Assembly: GCA_018434355.1 (NCBI GenBank)
Contig: JAHDPL010000003.1
Span: forward strand, 84,003-148,002
From: Sporomusaceae bacterium
Lineage (GTDB): Bacteria > Bacillota > Negativicutes > UBA1444
Length of the DNA: 64,000 nt
Direction: 5' to 3'
How positions within the stretch are numbered: position 1 is the stretch's first letter; each line of letters opens with the position of its first letter. A model generated the notes under the pieces. The model was not told where the DNA came from. It saw only the letters and a list, made by a program, of their open reading frames with translations, and did not search any database. The position numbers were made by a program, and so were the translations under genes. Positions 33,199 through 41,641 of this stretch are shown here, in pieces.

Positions 33199-34677
33199 AT
33201 GGAGCTGGATCGCGATCTGTCTTCGATTCAGGAGACGCGCAATCTGCTGAAAGCAGCCCGAAAAGCGCAGGATGCACTGAAATCGTTTTCCCAGTCGCAG
33301 GTCGATGCAATCATCGATGCGCTCAGGGCGGCTGGCGAAGCGGAAGCTTGCCGGCTTGGCGCCATGGCGGTGCAGGAAACCGGGATGGGCAAATACGAGG
33401 ACAAGTGTTTCAAAAACTATTTCGCGGCTCACTATGTGCATGAGTTTATCAAAGACATGAAAACCGTAGGCATCGTGAAAAAGGATGCAGCGACCAAGAC
33501 CTGGGAAATCGCTGAGCCGGTTGGCGTGATTGCCGGGATTGTTCCGACGACCAATCCGACTTCCACGGTGATTTATAAATCAATGGTTGCACTGAAATCG
33601 CGCAATGCTATTGTGTTTTCGCCGCATCCGTCGGCAGTCCGTTGTACGGCGGAAGCGGCCCGGGTCATGCATCAGGCGGCAGTTGCTGTCGGAGCGCCCG
33701 AAGGATCGATCGGTTGCCTGACCACAGTATCGCTGGAAGCAACCCAGGAGCTGATGAAGAATCCGCTGACCTCGATTATTCTGGCTACCGGCGGCAGCGC
33801 TCTAGTCAGGGCGGCCTACAGCAGCGGCAAACCGGCTCTTGGCGTTGGACCGGGCAATGTACCGGCCTTTGTTGAACGAAGCGCCGATCTTGCCAAGGCG
33901 GCGGAATTTATCATTGCCGGAAAATCCTTTGATAACGGGACGATTTGCGCTTCTGAACAGGCGATTGTCGCCGAGAGTTGCATCGTCAAAGAGCTGAAAG
34001 AACAACTGGTCAGATACGGCGCGCATTTCCTCGAGTCGGGAGAAGTGGAGAAAGTGTCCCGAGTCGTCATGCTGCCGAATAATGGCGTGAACCCGAAAGT
34101 GGTCGGTAAAGACCCGGCCTTCATCGGCAAGCTGGCTGGAATCAACGTGCCGACGCATGCAAAAATTCTGGTTGCGCCACTGGAGGGCGTTGGGCCGCAG
34201 TGGCCGTTGTCCTATGAAAAACTGTGCACCGTTCTGGGTTTTTATCAGGTCAAGGATTGGCATGAAGGCTGCGAACGCTGCATTCAGTTGTTGGAACTGG
34301 GCGGTATTGGTCATAGTCTGGCGATTCATTCCAATGATGAAAAAATCATTGAAGAATTTGCCCTGAAAAAGCCAATCTTCCGGATTTTGGTCAATACGCC
34401 GGCTGCCCTTGGCGGCGTGGGGGCAACAACATCCCTGGCGCCTTCATTTACATTAGGTTGCGGTACTTGGGGCGGTTCAAGCGTTTCCGAGAATGTAACC
34501 CCGATGCACTTGATCAATACGAAACGAGTGGCCTGGCATATGGGAATGCCGGCAGGACCGGATGTCAAGCCGATTAGCGCGGCAGCCGCCGCCGCACCGG
34601 TTCAACCCGGAGTTGACGCAAAACTGGTGCAACAAGTTGTCGAACAGGTGCTGAAAGCAATCAAAGCGGGTCAATAA
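33199..34677 (+). CDS. eutE: CoA-acylating acetaldehyde dehydrogenase EutE
   Basis: This 492-residue enzyme turns acetaldehyde, CoA and NAD+ into acetyl-CoA inside the shell. The aldehyde dehydrogenase fold is clear: GVIAGIVPTTNPTSTVIYK near residue 113, TGGSALVRAAYSSGKPALGVGPGNVP-type nucleotide region near residue 198, and the catalytic Cys in DNGTICASEQ near residue 250. The last 21 residues (VDAKLVQQVVEQVLKAI) form an amphipathic helix after an Ala/Pro-rich linker, which looks like a C-terminal encapsulation peptide. An N-terminal one, as in PduP, is not evident. Confidence 0.95.
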   Translation: MELDRDLSSIQETRNLLKAARKAQDALKSFSQSQVDAIIDALRAAGEAEACRLGAMAVQETGMGKYEDKCFKNYFAAHYVHEFIKDMKTVGIVKKDAATKTWEIAEPVGVIAGIVPTTNPTSTVIYKSMVALKSRNAIVFSPHPSAVRCTAEAARVMHQAAVAVGAPEGSIGCLTTVSLEATQELMKNPLTSIILATGGSALVRAAYSSGKPALGVGPGNVPAFVERSADLAKAAEFIIAGKSFDNGTICASEQAIVAESCIVKELKEQLVRYGAHFLESGEVEKVSRVVMLPNNGVNPKVVGKDPAFIGKLAGINVPTHAKILVAPLEGVGPQWPLSYEKLCTVLGFYQVKDWHEGCERCIQLLELGGIGHSLAIHSNDEKIIEEFALKKPIFRILVNTPAALGGVGATTSLAPSFTLGCGTWGGSSVSENVTPMHLINTKRVAWHMGMPAGPDVKPISAAAAAAPVQPGVDAKLVQQVVEQVLKAIKAGQ

Positions 34678-34720
34678 AGAATAACGACACTGACAAACAG
34701 TATTGAAGGAGGATATGAAC

Positions 34721-35032
34721 ATGGTGGCAGAAAGAAGTGTAATCGCATTGGGAATGATTGAAACAAAGGGGCTGATCCCGGCCATTGAAGCTGCGGACCA
34801 GATGCTCAAGGCGGCCAATGTTACGCTATCCGGCAAAGAACATGTCTCAGGCGGCTATGTGGCTGTGATGGTACGCGGCGATGTCGGCGCGGTGAAGGCA
34901 GCAGTTGATGCGGGGGGCGCGGCGGCCCAACGAGTCGGCGAATTGCTTAGCGTGCACGTAATTCCCCGGCCGCATGGGGATGTCGAATATATCCTGCCGG
35001 AAGGCGACAACAAGGATCGCGGCGCGAAATAA
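34721..35032 (+). CDS. eutM: Second EutM/PduA-type shell hexamer protein
   Basis: This 103-residue BMC-H protein is a close paralogue of the product at 28451 ([35 protein letters not shown]). The main differences are the pore region ([12 protein letters not shown] here, [12 protein letters not shown] there) and a shorter tail, so the two may form tiles with different pore properties. I start at the ATG at 34721, eight bases after AGGAGG; upstream in-frame TTG and ATG codons sit on or before the box. Confidence 0.93.
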   Translation: MVAERSVIALGMIETKGLIPAIEAADQMLKAANVTLSGKEHVSGGYVAVMVRGDVGAVKAAVDAGGAAAQRVGELLSVHVIPRPHGDVEYILPEGDNKDRGAK

Positions 35033-35035
35033 GCG

Positions 35036-36331
35036 ATGCTGATCAACGAAGCCGAACTCCGCAGCCAGTGGCATAAGACAAAAACAGATGTGATTACGGT
35101 GCCCCGCGGCAGCGTTTTGACGCCGTCGGCGCGTGACTTTCTGCGGGGCAACGGGATTCGTGTAGTCGTTGAGGGCGAGGGTGTGCAGGACTTGGATCGG
35201 CGACCGATGTCCACGGCGAAGAACCCTGCGCCGGTTGCCGCAACTGCCGGTAAACCAGAGCACCAGACCCACCTGCATGGCAGTCAGCTTGTCGACAAGA
35301 CGCACCCGGTCATCGCCTGGCGCGGTCAGCTGGACCAGTTCGATTGCGCGGTGGTGGAATCGCAGGTACAGCTGGTTCGCTATGGTCATGATGCATTGGC
35401 GGCGCAGCTGGAAGAAATCCTGCGGTTTGCCCAGCGGATCATGGCGGCAGAAGTGCGGGAGACTCCGTTTGAATTCAAGACGTTGCTTGGCTGGACGCCA
35501 GAGCAGATCCGCGAGATGTCCCATCACCCGGATCGTTATTTTGGCGTGACCCATTCGACAATGTCTTATCTGGATGGTCCGGTAGTGGCCCGGCTGAACA
35601 TTTTGCGCGCCAAGGTTCGCGAGGTCGAGTTGTCTGCCAATCGGGCCTTTATCGATTCTCAGGGCAATTGCCGACGCACAGACATCGTGCAGGCGCTCAA
35701 CCGCTTATCTAGTGTATTGTATATTCTGGTTTGCCGGACCCGCAGCGAAACTGTTCAGGAAAAGAAACTGCCGATCGGGGTTTCCAACCGTCATGTGCAT
35801 TTGTCAGCAGCGGACTTGACCAGTTTGTTCGGCAGCGGACACAGTTTGTCGAAGTGGAAAGACCTTTCCCAACCGGGACAGTTCGCCGCCGTAGAAACGG
35901 TCAAAATTGCCGGTCCGAAAGGTTCCATTGACAATGTGCGGATTCTGGGTCCAGTGCGCAAACAGACGCAGGTAGAAATCAGCGCCACCGACTCCTTCCA
36001 ACTGGGGGTGAAACCGGTCGTGCGCGATTCCGGGCAGCTGGAAGGCAGTGAAGGACTTCGCCTGATTGGCCCGAATGGCTCTGTTGACCTGGCAAGCGGC
36101 GTAATTGTGGCGGCGCGTCATATCCATATGCATCCGGATCAAGCCAAACAGTGGAATCTTCAGGATGGGCAGAAGGTCCGGGTCCGGGTTGACAGCGCCC
36201 GGCCGGTATACTTTGAAGACGTGCTGGTTCGGGTCAATCCGCAGTATCAGGGCGAAATGCATCTGGATACTGATGAGGCCAACGCGGCGATGGTTGATAA
36301 AAATAGTCTGGCCGTGATTGTGGGAGGATAA
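35036..36331 (+). CDS. EutT-PduL fusion: corrinoid adenosyltransferase plus phosphotransacylase
   Basis: The 431-residue product joins two enzymes. Residues 1-215 resemble EutT: VPRGSVLTPSARDFLR near residue 25, a helical core (QVQLVRYGHDALAAQLEEI), and SANRAFIDSQGNCRRTDIVQALNRLSS-type C-terminal helices. The EutT HX11CCX2C metal motif is missing. From about residue 240 the sequence is PduL: KKLPIGVSNRHVHLS, a middle GPVRKQTQVEIS, and IVAARHIHMHPDQAKQW, with the His residues that bind two zinc ions. Thus one chain would make adenosylcobalamin for EutBC and convert acetyl-CoA to acetyl phosphate. The frame is continuous over the junction, so this is not a simple overlap. The ribosome site is weak; coupling to the shell gene three bases upstream is likely. 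Confidence 0.88.
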   Translation: MLINEAELRSQWHKTKTDVITVPRGSVLTPSARDFLRGNGIRVVVEGEGVQDLDRRPMSTAKNPAPVAATAGKPEHQTHLHGSQLVDKTHPVIAWRGQLDQFDCAVVESQVQLVRYGHDALAAQLEEILRFAQRIMAAEVRETPFEFKTLLGWTPEQIREMSHHPDRYFGVTHSTMSYLDGPVVARLNILRAKVREVELSANRAFIDSQGNCRRTDIVQALNRLSSVLYILVCRTRSETVQEKKLPIGVSNRHVHLSAADLTSLFGSGHSLSKWKDLSQPGQFAAVETVKIAGPKGSIDNVRILGPVRKQTQVEISATDSFQLGVKPVVRDSGQLEGSEGLRLIGPNGSVDLASGVIVAARHIHMHPDQAKQWNLQDGQKVRVRVDSARPVYFEDVLVRVNPQYQGEMHLDTDEANAAMVDKNSLAVIVGG

Positions 36332-36333
36332 GG

Positions 36334-37110
36334 ATGGACGAGAATATCTTGCGGGAAGTGATAGCCCGTATCATGGCGGACCCCCGGCTGCAACCTTTAT
36401 TGGCGGCTGCTGCCGCCAAATCATCCCTGCAAAAACCAAACTGCCTGGTTGTGATCGAAAATGAGGCAGGACTGCGCAAGTTGCCGGAAATACAAAAACA
36501 GTGGGGCAACTGTGCGGAACTGCAGCTATGCCTGGCAGGTCCGATTAGCGTTCCTTCGGCGAGTTTGCCGCAAGTTTCCTGTGAAAATGCGACCGCACGC
36601 ACTGACTGGAGCAAGATCCTGTTGCCGGTGTGTACGGCGCAACAACTGGGCGAAGTTGTACTCGGATTTCGCCGCGACAAGGTCACGGATCTGATCGCTT
36701 GGGCAATCTTGCAGGGGATTCCGGTGGAGATTGGCTATGTCGACTATGGTTTCAGCGAGAAAACGCCAGTAGCTTATCGGCAACTTTTAGAAGGATATGT
36801 GGAGCAGGCTGCCGCCTATGGGGTTACTATTAGTAAGGGGTCGTTTTGTTCAGATCCACTGCCGGCGCCTCCGATGCAATCAGCCCCGGAGCTGCCCTGG
36901 AGTTGTGGCGAGCCTGTGAATGCACCGGAGCCGGAAACACGAGCCGCGATTCGTTATGAAAAAAATCTCATGACGGAAAAAGAAGCGATCCTGTTGCCGG
37001 AATATGCGGTGCTCATGTTGAACAAAGCGGTGGTGCTTACGCCTTCGGCGATCGACACGTTGAAACGGCAAAAAGTGCAGGTTTATAAGGAAGGGGTGCG
37101 ATTCCTGTGA
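36334..37110 (+). CDS. Uncharacterised Eut-locus protein with TPSA module
   Basis: I cannot name this 258-residue protein. Residues 1-17 (MDENILREVIARIMADP) look like an encapsulation-type amphipathic helix. A middle part has ILLPVCTAQQLGEVVLGF and WAILQGIPVEIGYVDYG, reminiscent of a Rossmann-like alpha/beta domain. The end (about 225-258) has LLPEYAVLMLNKAVVLTPSAIDTLK, sharing an LTPSAxDxL module with the N-termini of EutT and EutQ. It begins two bases after the EutT-PduL stop and overlaps eutN by four, so it is part of the operon and is likely a luminal accessory protein, perhaps for the corrinoid or phosphotransacylase steps. That role is inference. Confidence 0.6.
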   Translation: MDENILREVIARIMADPRLQPLLAAAAAKSSLQKPNCLVVIENEAGLRKLPEIQKQWGNCAELQLCLAGPISVPSASLPQVSCENATARTDWSKILLPVCTAQQLGEVVLGFRRDKVTDLIAWAILQGIPVEIGYVDYGFSEKTPVAYRQLLEGYVEQAAAYGVTISKGSFCSDPLPAPPMQSAPELPWSCGEPVNAPEPETRAAIRYEKNLMTEKEAILLPEYAVLMLNKAVVLTPSAIDTLKRQKVQVYKEGVRFL

Positions 37111-37400
37111 TTCTGGCGCGTGTGATCGGAAGCGTCTGGTCGACCCGCAAGGAAGAATCGTTGCGAGGTCTGAAGTTTTTAATCGTACAGCCGGTAGTTG
37201 TCCAATATTCGGTCGAGGGAAACAGCAAGCTGGAAGATTACGGCCCGACCCTGGTGGCGGCTGATAAAATAGGCGCCGGTGAAACGGAAATCGTGATGAT
37301 TGCCAGTGGTTCGTCTGCCCGACAGAGTCTGCCGGACACCCATGTTCCCGTCGATGCGATGGTCGTGGGAATTATCGACAAAGAAACGTTTGAAGCCTGA
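37107..37400 (+). CDS. eutN: Microcompartment vertex protein EutN (pentamer)
   Basis: This 97-residue protein of the EutN/CcmL family forms pentamers that close the shell corners. ILARVIGSVWSTRKEESLRGLKFLIV at the start (in part), then a beta-rich middle with LVAADKIGAGETEIVMIASGSSAR and VDAMVVGIID at the end match the family. It starts with GTG in a GTGA overlap with the previous stop. Confidence 0.95.
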   Translation: MILARVIGSVWSTRKEESLRGLKFLIVQPVVVQYSVEGNSKLEDYGPTLVAADKIGAGETEIVMIASGSSARQSLPDTHVPVDAMVVGIIDKETFEA

Positions 37401-37410
37401 TGAGGTTGAC

Positions 37411-38742
37411 ATGATGAGCAACATCAGTGAGAAAGTGAAAGCGGCAGGGGTCGTGGGGGCTGGCGGGGCCGGTTTTCCCACCCATGTCAAGCTGGAAGCC
37501 AAAGCGGATATATTTCTTGTCAATGCGGCGGAATGCGAACCGATGCTGCGTACCGACCAACAATTGATGGCGGTGCAACCAGACCTTTTATTGCGGGGGC
37601 TGGAACTGGGAATGCAGTCAACTGGCGCCAGCGAAGGAATCATTGCGCTGAAACCGAAATATAAGGACGCGATTGCGGCTTTGCAGCCGATTCTGCCTGC
37701 CAATGTTCGGATTGAAATGCTGCGGGACGTTTACCCGGCAGGCGATGAAGTGATTACACTTTGGCTGACGACTGGACGGCGGGTACCGCCAGGCGGTTTG
37801 CCGCTGCATGTCGGTGCGGTGGTCAACAATGTGCAGACCTTGATTAATGTGGCGCGCGCCGTGGACGGACTGCCTGTTACGACCCGGACATTCACAGTCA
37901 CCGGCGCAGTGAAAAGCCCGTTAACCGTGACCGTGCCGATAGGAATGCCGCTGTCGGAAGTATTGGCGCTGGCCGGGGGTCCGACTGTTGATCCGGTGGC
38001 GTTCATCGATGGCGGACCGCTGATGGGTAAGTTGCTGACCGACTTGGAACAACCGGTGACCAAAACGACTGGCGGATTGATTGCTCTGCCGGCAGATCAC
38101 CTGCTGATCAAACGAAAAAAGCAGACGATGGAATCAGTGCTGCGGATTGCCAAGACAGTCTGCGAACAGTGTTGCTATTGCACCGAACTCTGCCCGCGCC
38201 ATATTATCGGGCATGAATTGCCGCCACATCTGATTATTCGCGCCGCCAACCACAATTATCTCGGCAGTCCCTCGGTGGTTACCAGCGCGCTGACCTGCTC
38301 CGAGTGCGGCGTCTGTGAGGCTTATGCCTGCCCGGTCGGGATTTCGCCGATGCGGGTCAATATTGCATTAAAGGACAAACTGCGAAAAGCAGGCGTGCGC
38401 TACGAGGGAGGTCTGGGCAAAGCAGACCCGATGGCCGAGAACAGGTTGGTACCAACCTCGCGGATGGTAACGCGGCTCAATCTCGCTGCCTGGTATCCGC
38501 CGGAAGCTCCGTTGCAACAAGACACTTGCGCGGCGTCCCGGGTGCAGATACCGCTTAAGCAACACATTGGCGCGCCGGCTGCGCCTTTGGTGAAAGCCGG
38601 AGACAAGGTGAGCCGGGGGCAGCTGATTGCTGAAATGCCAAGCGGCGCGCTGGGAGCAAATGTGCATGCGAGCATTGACGGGACGGTGGAAGAAGTGTCG
38701 TCTTGTGCGATAACGATAGGAAATAGAGGTGCCGGTCGATGA
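37411..38742 (+). CDS. pduS: PduS-like iron-sulfur flavoprotein (RnfC/SLBB family)
   Basis: This roughly 443-residue protein belongs to the RnfC/NuoF-like group. The N-terminal GVVGAGGAGFPTHVKL is the FMN/NADH-binding glycine loop; NAAECEPMLRTDQQLM follows. An SLBB segment (about 150-200) precedes two 4Fe-4S motifs near residues 251 (CEQCCYCTELCP) and 297 (CSECGVCEAYACP). The C-terminal part has a lipoyl-like GAPAAPLVKAGDKVSRGQLIAE. PduS is a corrinoid reductase in propanediol loci and binds the Fe-S shell protein PduT, which is encoded next here. I start at the ATG at 37411, after GAGG; the ATG at 37414 is equally possible. Confidence 0.9.
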   Translation: MMSNISEKVKAAGVVGAGGAGFPTHVKLEAKADIFLVNAAECEPMLRTDQQLMAVQPDLLLRGLELGMQSTGASEGIIALKPKYKDAIAALQPILPANVRIEMLRDVYPAGDEVITLWLTTGRRVPPGGLPLHVGAVVNNVQTLINVARAVDGLPVTTRTFTVTGAVKSPLTVTVPIGMPLSEVLALAGGPTVDPVAFIDGGPLMGKLLTDLEQPVTKTTGGLIALPADHLLIKRKKQTMESVLRIAKTVCEQCCYCTELCPRHIIGHELPPHLIIRAANHNYLGSPSVVTSALTCSECGVCEAYACPVGISPMRVNIALKDKLRKAGVRYEGGLGKADPMAENRLVPTSRMVTRLNLAAWYPPEAPLQQDTCAASRVQIPLKQHIGAPAAPLVKAGDKVSRGQLIAEMPSGALGANVHASIDGTVEEVSSCAITIGNRGAGR

Positions 38743-39293
38743 TTCACGCGATTGGAATGGTTGAGTTCACGAGCATTGCCAAGGGAATTGATGCGGCGGA
38801 TATCATGTCAAAGACCGCCGAAGTGGAAATCCTGGTGATGAAAACGCTCTGTCCCGGTAAATTCATGGTGCTGGTCAGCGGCGATGTTTCCTCCGTGCAA
38901 CAGGCGGTATCGGCCGGAGCGGAGCTGGGCGCCGATACGTTGGTCGATCAGTTTGTGATTCCCAATGTGCATCATTCAATCCTGCCGGCGATCGGTGGCG
39001 GCAACGACATCCCGCTACCGGAAATTCGGGCGATCGGCGTGATTGAAACCTATAGTGTGGCATCAGCGATCGAAGCGACCGATGCGGCTGTCAAGGCGGC
39101 GAACGTCGAACCGCTAAGGCTGCATCTGGCGTTTGGCATCGGCGGCAAAAGTTATTGTGTGCTCACGGGCGAAGTCGCGTCTGTTAAGGCTGCTGTCGAA
39201 GTCGGCAGCGAATTGGCGGGGGAAAAAGGACTGCTTGTTCATCAACTGGTGATTCCACGGCCGCATAAGCAGGTTTTGGAAGGGTTGCTCTAA
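38739..39293 (+). CDS. pduT: PduT-like tandem-BMC shell protein with Fe-S pore
   Basis: This 184-residue protein has two BMC domains in one chain (about 1-90: AIGMVEFTSIAKGIDAADIM; about 96-184: AIGVIETYSVASAIEATDAA). The first domain contains MKTLCPGKFMVLVSGDV, matching the cysteine of PduT that binds a 4Fe-4S cluster at the trimer axis. It would carry electrons through the shell to or from the PduS-like protein, whose gene overlaps it by four bases. Confidence 0.92.
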   Translation: MIHAIGMVEFTSIAKGIDAADIMSKTAEVEILVMKTLCPGKFMVLVSGDVSSVQQAVSAGAELGADTLVDQFVIPNVHHSILPAIGGGNDIPLPEIRAIGVIETYSVASAIEATDAAVKAANVEPLRLHLAFGIGGKSYCVLTGEVASVKAAVEVGSELAGEKGLLVHQLVIPRPHKQVLEGLL

Positions 39294-39315
39294 ACGGGAA
39301 GAGAGGGGAATGATC

Positions 39316-39915
39316 ATGGCAAAACTGATTTCGGCAGCGGAACTGCGCGAACTGGCCGGGGACAGCAAACAGGTTGCGGTGCCGACTGGTGCGATATTAA
39401 CTCCGTCAGCCTATGATCTGGCCAAAGAAATGAACCTGACAATCATCCGACAGTCAGAAGCCGAACAGCCGGCAGACAAGGCAAGATCTGGCCAAAAACC
39501 TTGCGTCAGCGAAGTGCAGGAGATTGTTCGCCGTGTGGTGGACAAAATGACCAAGCCGGCCTGCGCCAATCCCCGCCTGACTCATGTCAAAGCGGCAGGA
39601 ATCGTACTGGAGCCGTTTGATCAGGCGCCGCCCGGCCAGAAGATCAAACTGAAAGATGTCATCACTTCTCGGGAAGCGAACTTGGGCGCTGGATTTATGG
39701 AGTTTGACCGCAGCGAGCTCCCCTGGCACTTGACCTATGATGAAGTGGATTATGTCGTGGAAGGAACATTTACGCTGCAGTCAGGCGGGACTACCTACAC
39801 CTGCAAAGCCGGCGATGTACTGTACATTCCCAAAGACACCAAGGTGGTGTTCGGGTCCCCTGCGCAGGCAAGGGTCTTTTATGTGACCTATCCTGCCAAT
39901 TGGGCGGATCTTTAA
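39316..39915 (+). CDS. eutQ: EutQ, cupin-fold ethanolamine utilisation protein
   Basis: The 199-residue product has three parts: an N-terminal TPSA module (PTGAILTPSAYDLAKEM, residues 23-39), a linker with a possible encapsulation helix (SEVQEIVRRVVDKM, 65-78), and a C-terminal cupin (about 85-199: EVDYVVEGTFTLQSGG, GDVLYIPKDTKVVF). The Salmonella EutQ has been described as an acetate kinase, so together with the PduL domain it could make ATP from acetyl phosphate. I start at the ATG at 39316, seven bases after AGGGG; the ATG at 39310 is too near the box. It ends the operon. Confidence 0.93.
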   Translation: MAKLISAAELRELAGDSKQVAVPTGAILTPSAYDLAKEMNLTIIRQSEAEQPADKARSGQKPCVSEVQEIVRRVVDKMTKPACANPRLTHVKAAGIVLEPFDQAPPGQKIKLKDVITSREANLGAGFMEFDRSELPWHLTYDEVDYVVEGTFTLQSGGTTYTCKAGDVLYIPKDTKVVFGSPAQARVFYVTYPANWADL

Positions 39916-40017
39916 CCATAATGCCTCCCGATCACAAATCAAAACCTAAGGAGGTGGTCGCCGAGCGCGGATATCATGAAATCCATGGCCAATAAAAAAG
40001 AAGGAGTGATACGGCAG

Positions 40018-41286
40018 ATGTTCAAGAGCAAAAAAAGTTTAGTCGCGTTGCTGGTCCTCGCCATGTTCCTGATTGCCAATGTTGCGGTGGTCAGTGCGGC
40101 AGGGCAGGTCCTGACTCCAGGGAAATGGGCCCCCAATACTTACAAATCAATGCAAAAACTGATTGATGAAAATGGCGCAAAAAGTCCCAACTACAACTCG
40201 TCGAAAAAGCCCTACGTTGTTTTTGACTGGGACAATACCGCGATTATGAACGATACGGAAGAAGCCCTTTATCAATACCAAATCGAAAACCTGGCCTTCA
40301 AACTGACACCGGAAGAAATGGGTGCTTTGGTTGCCAAAAATGTTCCGGCGGGCGCTTTCCTGAAAGACTACAACAATGCCGCCGGACAACCGGTCACGCT
40401 GGATGCATTGGTCGCTGACATCGTCAGCAGTTATAAGTTTATCTATGATAACTACATTGGTTTCAAAGGGTTGATGAGTCTGGAAGATATTAAGAAAACC
40501 GATGAGTATCAAGATTTCCGCGCAAAAATGTGGTATGCGTATGAAGCGATTGGCGATACCTATGGCACGAAGGTCAGCTACACCTGGGTATTGTTCTTCT
40601 TCAAGAACATGACAACAGGCGAAGTGGAAGCGTTAGCCGAAAAATCTAATGATTATGCACTTGGCCAGGCAATTAGCCGCGCAAAATGGGTCAGCCCGGC
40701 GTCGCTGCCCGGTAAAGCCGGTGTTGTAGGCGTGTCTCGCTGGACGGGGCTGCGTTTGACCGAAGAAATCGCCGACCTGATGCATACTTTCCGTGACAAC
40801 GGAATTGATGTATACATCTGTACTGCATCACTGGAAGATGTAGTCGGTGTATTTGCCTCCAATCCCAAGTATGGATATAAGCTGCCCCGCGCCAACGTAA
40901 TCGGCATGCGGCTGGAAAAGGTCAATGATGTTTATCAGGACACTTACAAGAAGGATTATCCGCAAACTGCTGAAGGTGGTAAAACCGTCGTGTTGAAAAT
41001 GTTGTTGGCGGACAAAAAAGGCTATGACCCAATTTTCATCGCTGGCGATAGCAATGGTGACTGGAACATGATGGTTGACTTTAAAGGAATTAAAAGAATC
41101 CTGGTTGTCAATCGGCTGCGTAGCGGCAAGAAAATCGGTGCGCTTTCCGCTGAAGCGGCTGCGACCATCGGCAAACCCGATGCCCGTGTTCTGTTGCAAG
41201 GACGTAATGAAAACACCGGTCTCTGGATGCCCACCGAATATATGCTCAAATACGGTCGTGACACTGAAGCGCTGATCGCAAAATAA
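40018..41286 (+). CDS. Exported HAD-type acid phosphatase
   Basis: This roughly 422-residue protein has a signal peptide (LVALLVLAMFLIANVAVVSA) and a HAD phosphatase body. The catalytic DxD motif is in VVFDWDNTAIMND (about residue 67), ICTASLEDVVG gives motif II and FIAGDSNGDWNMMVDF motif III. Length and layout resemble exported haloacid dehalogenase-like phosphatases (DUF-type, Sporomusa/Veillonella group), acting outside the membrane on phosphomonoesters. I choose the ATG at 40018, eleven bases after AAGGAG; longer forms start at 39976 or 39985. It follows eutQ by about 100 bases on the same strand but probably has its own transcript. The substrate is unknown. Confidence 0.85.
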   Translation: MFKSKKSLVALLVLAMFLIANVAVVSAAGQVLTPGKWAPNTYKSMQKLIDENGAKSPNYNSSKKPYVVFDWDNTAIMNDTEEALYQYQIENLAFKLTPEEMGALVAKNVPAGAFLKDYNNAAGQPVTLDALVADIVSSYKFIYDNYIGFKGLMSLEDIKKTDEYQDFRAKMWYAYEAIGDTYGTKVSYTWVLFFFKNMTTGEVEALAEKSNDYALGQAISRAKWVSPASLPGKAGVVGVSRWTGLRLTEEIADLMHTFRDNGIDVYICTASLEDVVGVFASNPKYGYKLPRANVIGMRLEKVNDVYQDTYKKDYPQTAEGGKTVVLKMLLADKKGYDPIFIAGDSNGDWNMMVDFKGIKRILVVNRLRSGKKIGALSAEAAATIGKPDARVLLQGRNENTGLWMPTEYMLKYGRDTEALIAK

Positions 41287-41641
41287 AAGCAGATCGGCAA
41301 TTAATTTTAGGGAACACAGTAAACCGGCGGGAGAAATCAGCGTTTTTCCCGCCGGTTTGCTGTGTTGAAAGCTAGCTGTTGCGAAAAGAACGGCCATAAA
41401 CATTGGAAATGCGCAGGAATAAAGCGCAGTTTGGCGAAAGTAGATATGGAATGAATTGGGCAGAAGCCGATAAAACCTTTTCAACTATAAGATAGATTTC
41501 TGCAACCACTTTGTTTTTGTGGCACTTACTCACCCAAATAACCGACACCCGTTGGAGTACTTACTAAATCAAGCGTATCTTTGTTTTGGCTGGATGAGAA
41601 TCGAAGTTGAACATCTTGTGACGAAGAGGGGGAAAAACAAA
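41287..41641. other. 355-base gap with terminator and probable promoter
   Basis: The first third holds the terminator hairpin described separately. The rest (41367-41641) has no convincing gene; an in-frame extension of the next gene up to 41519 lacks a ribosome site. A weak -10-like TATAAG near 41490 may belong to a promoter for the downstream hydrolase gene. Confidence 0.5.
41313..41366 (+). terminator. Intrinsic terminator-like hairpin after acid phosphatase
   Basis: The arms 41313-41332 (AACACAG then AAACCGGCGGGA) and 41347-41366 pair with one bulge, giving a long GC-rich stem with a T-rich loop. A clear T tract after the stem is missing, so termination may be partial. Confidence 0.65.

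Noticed and set aside
41519..41641. Longer N-terminus for the DUF3089 protein
   Set aside because: It would bury the signal peptide behind 41 residues and lacks a ribosome site.
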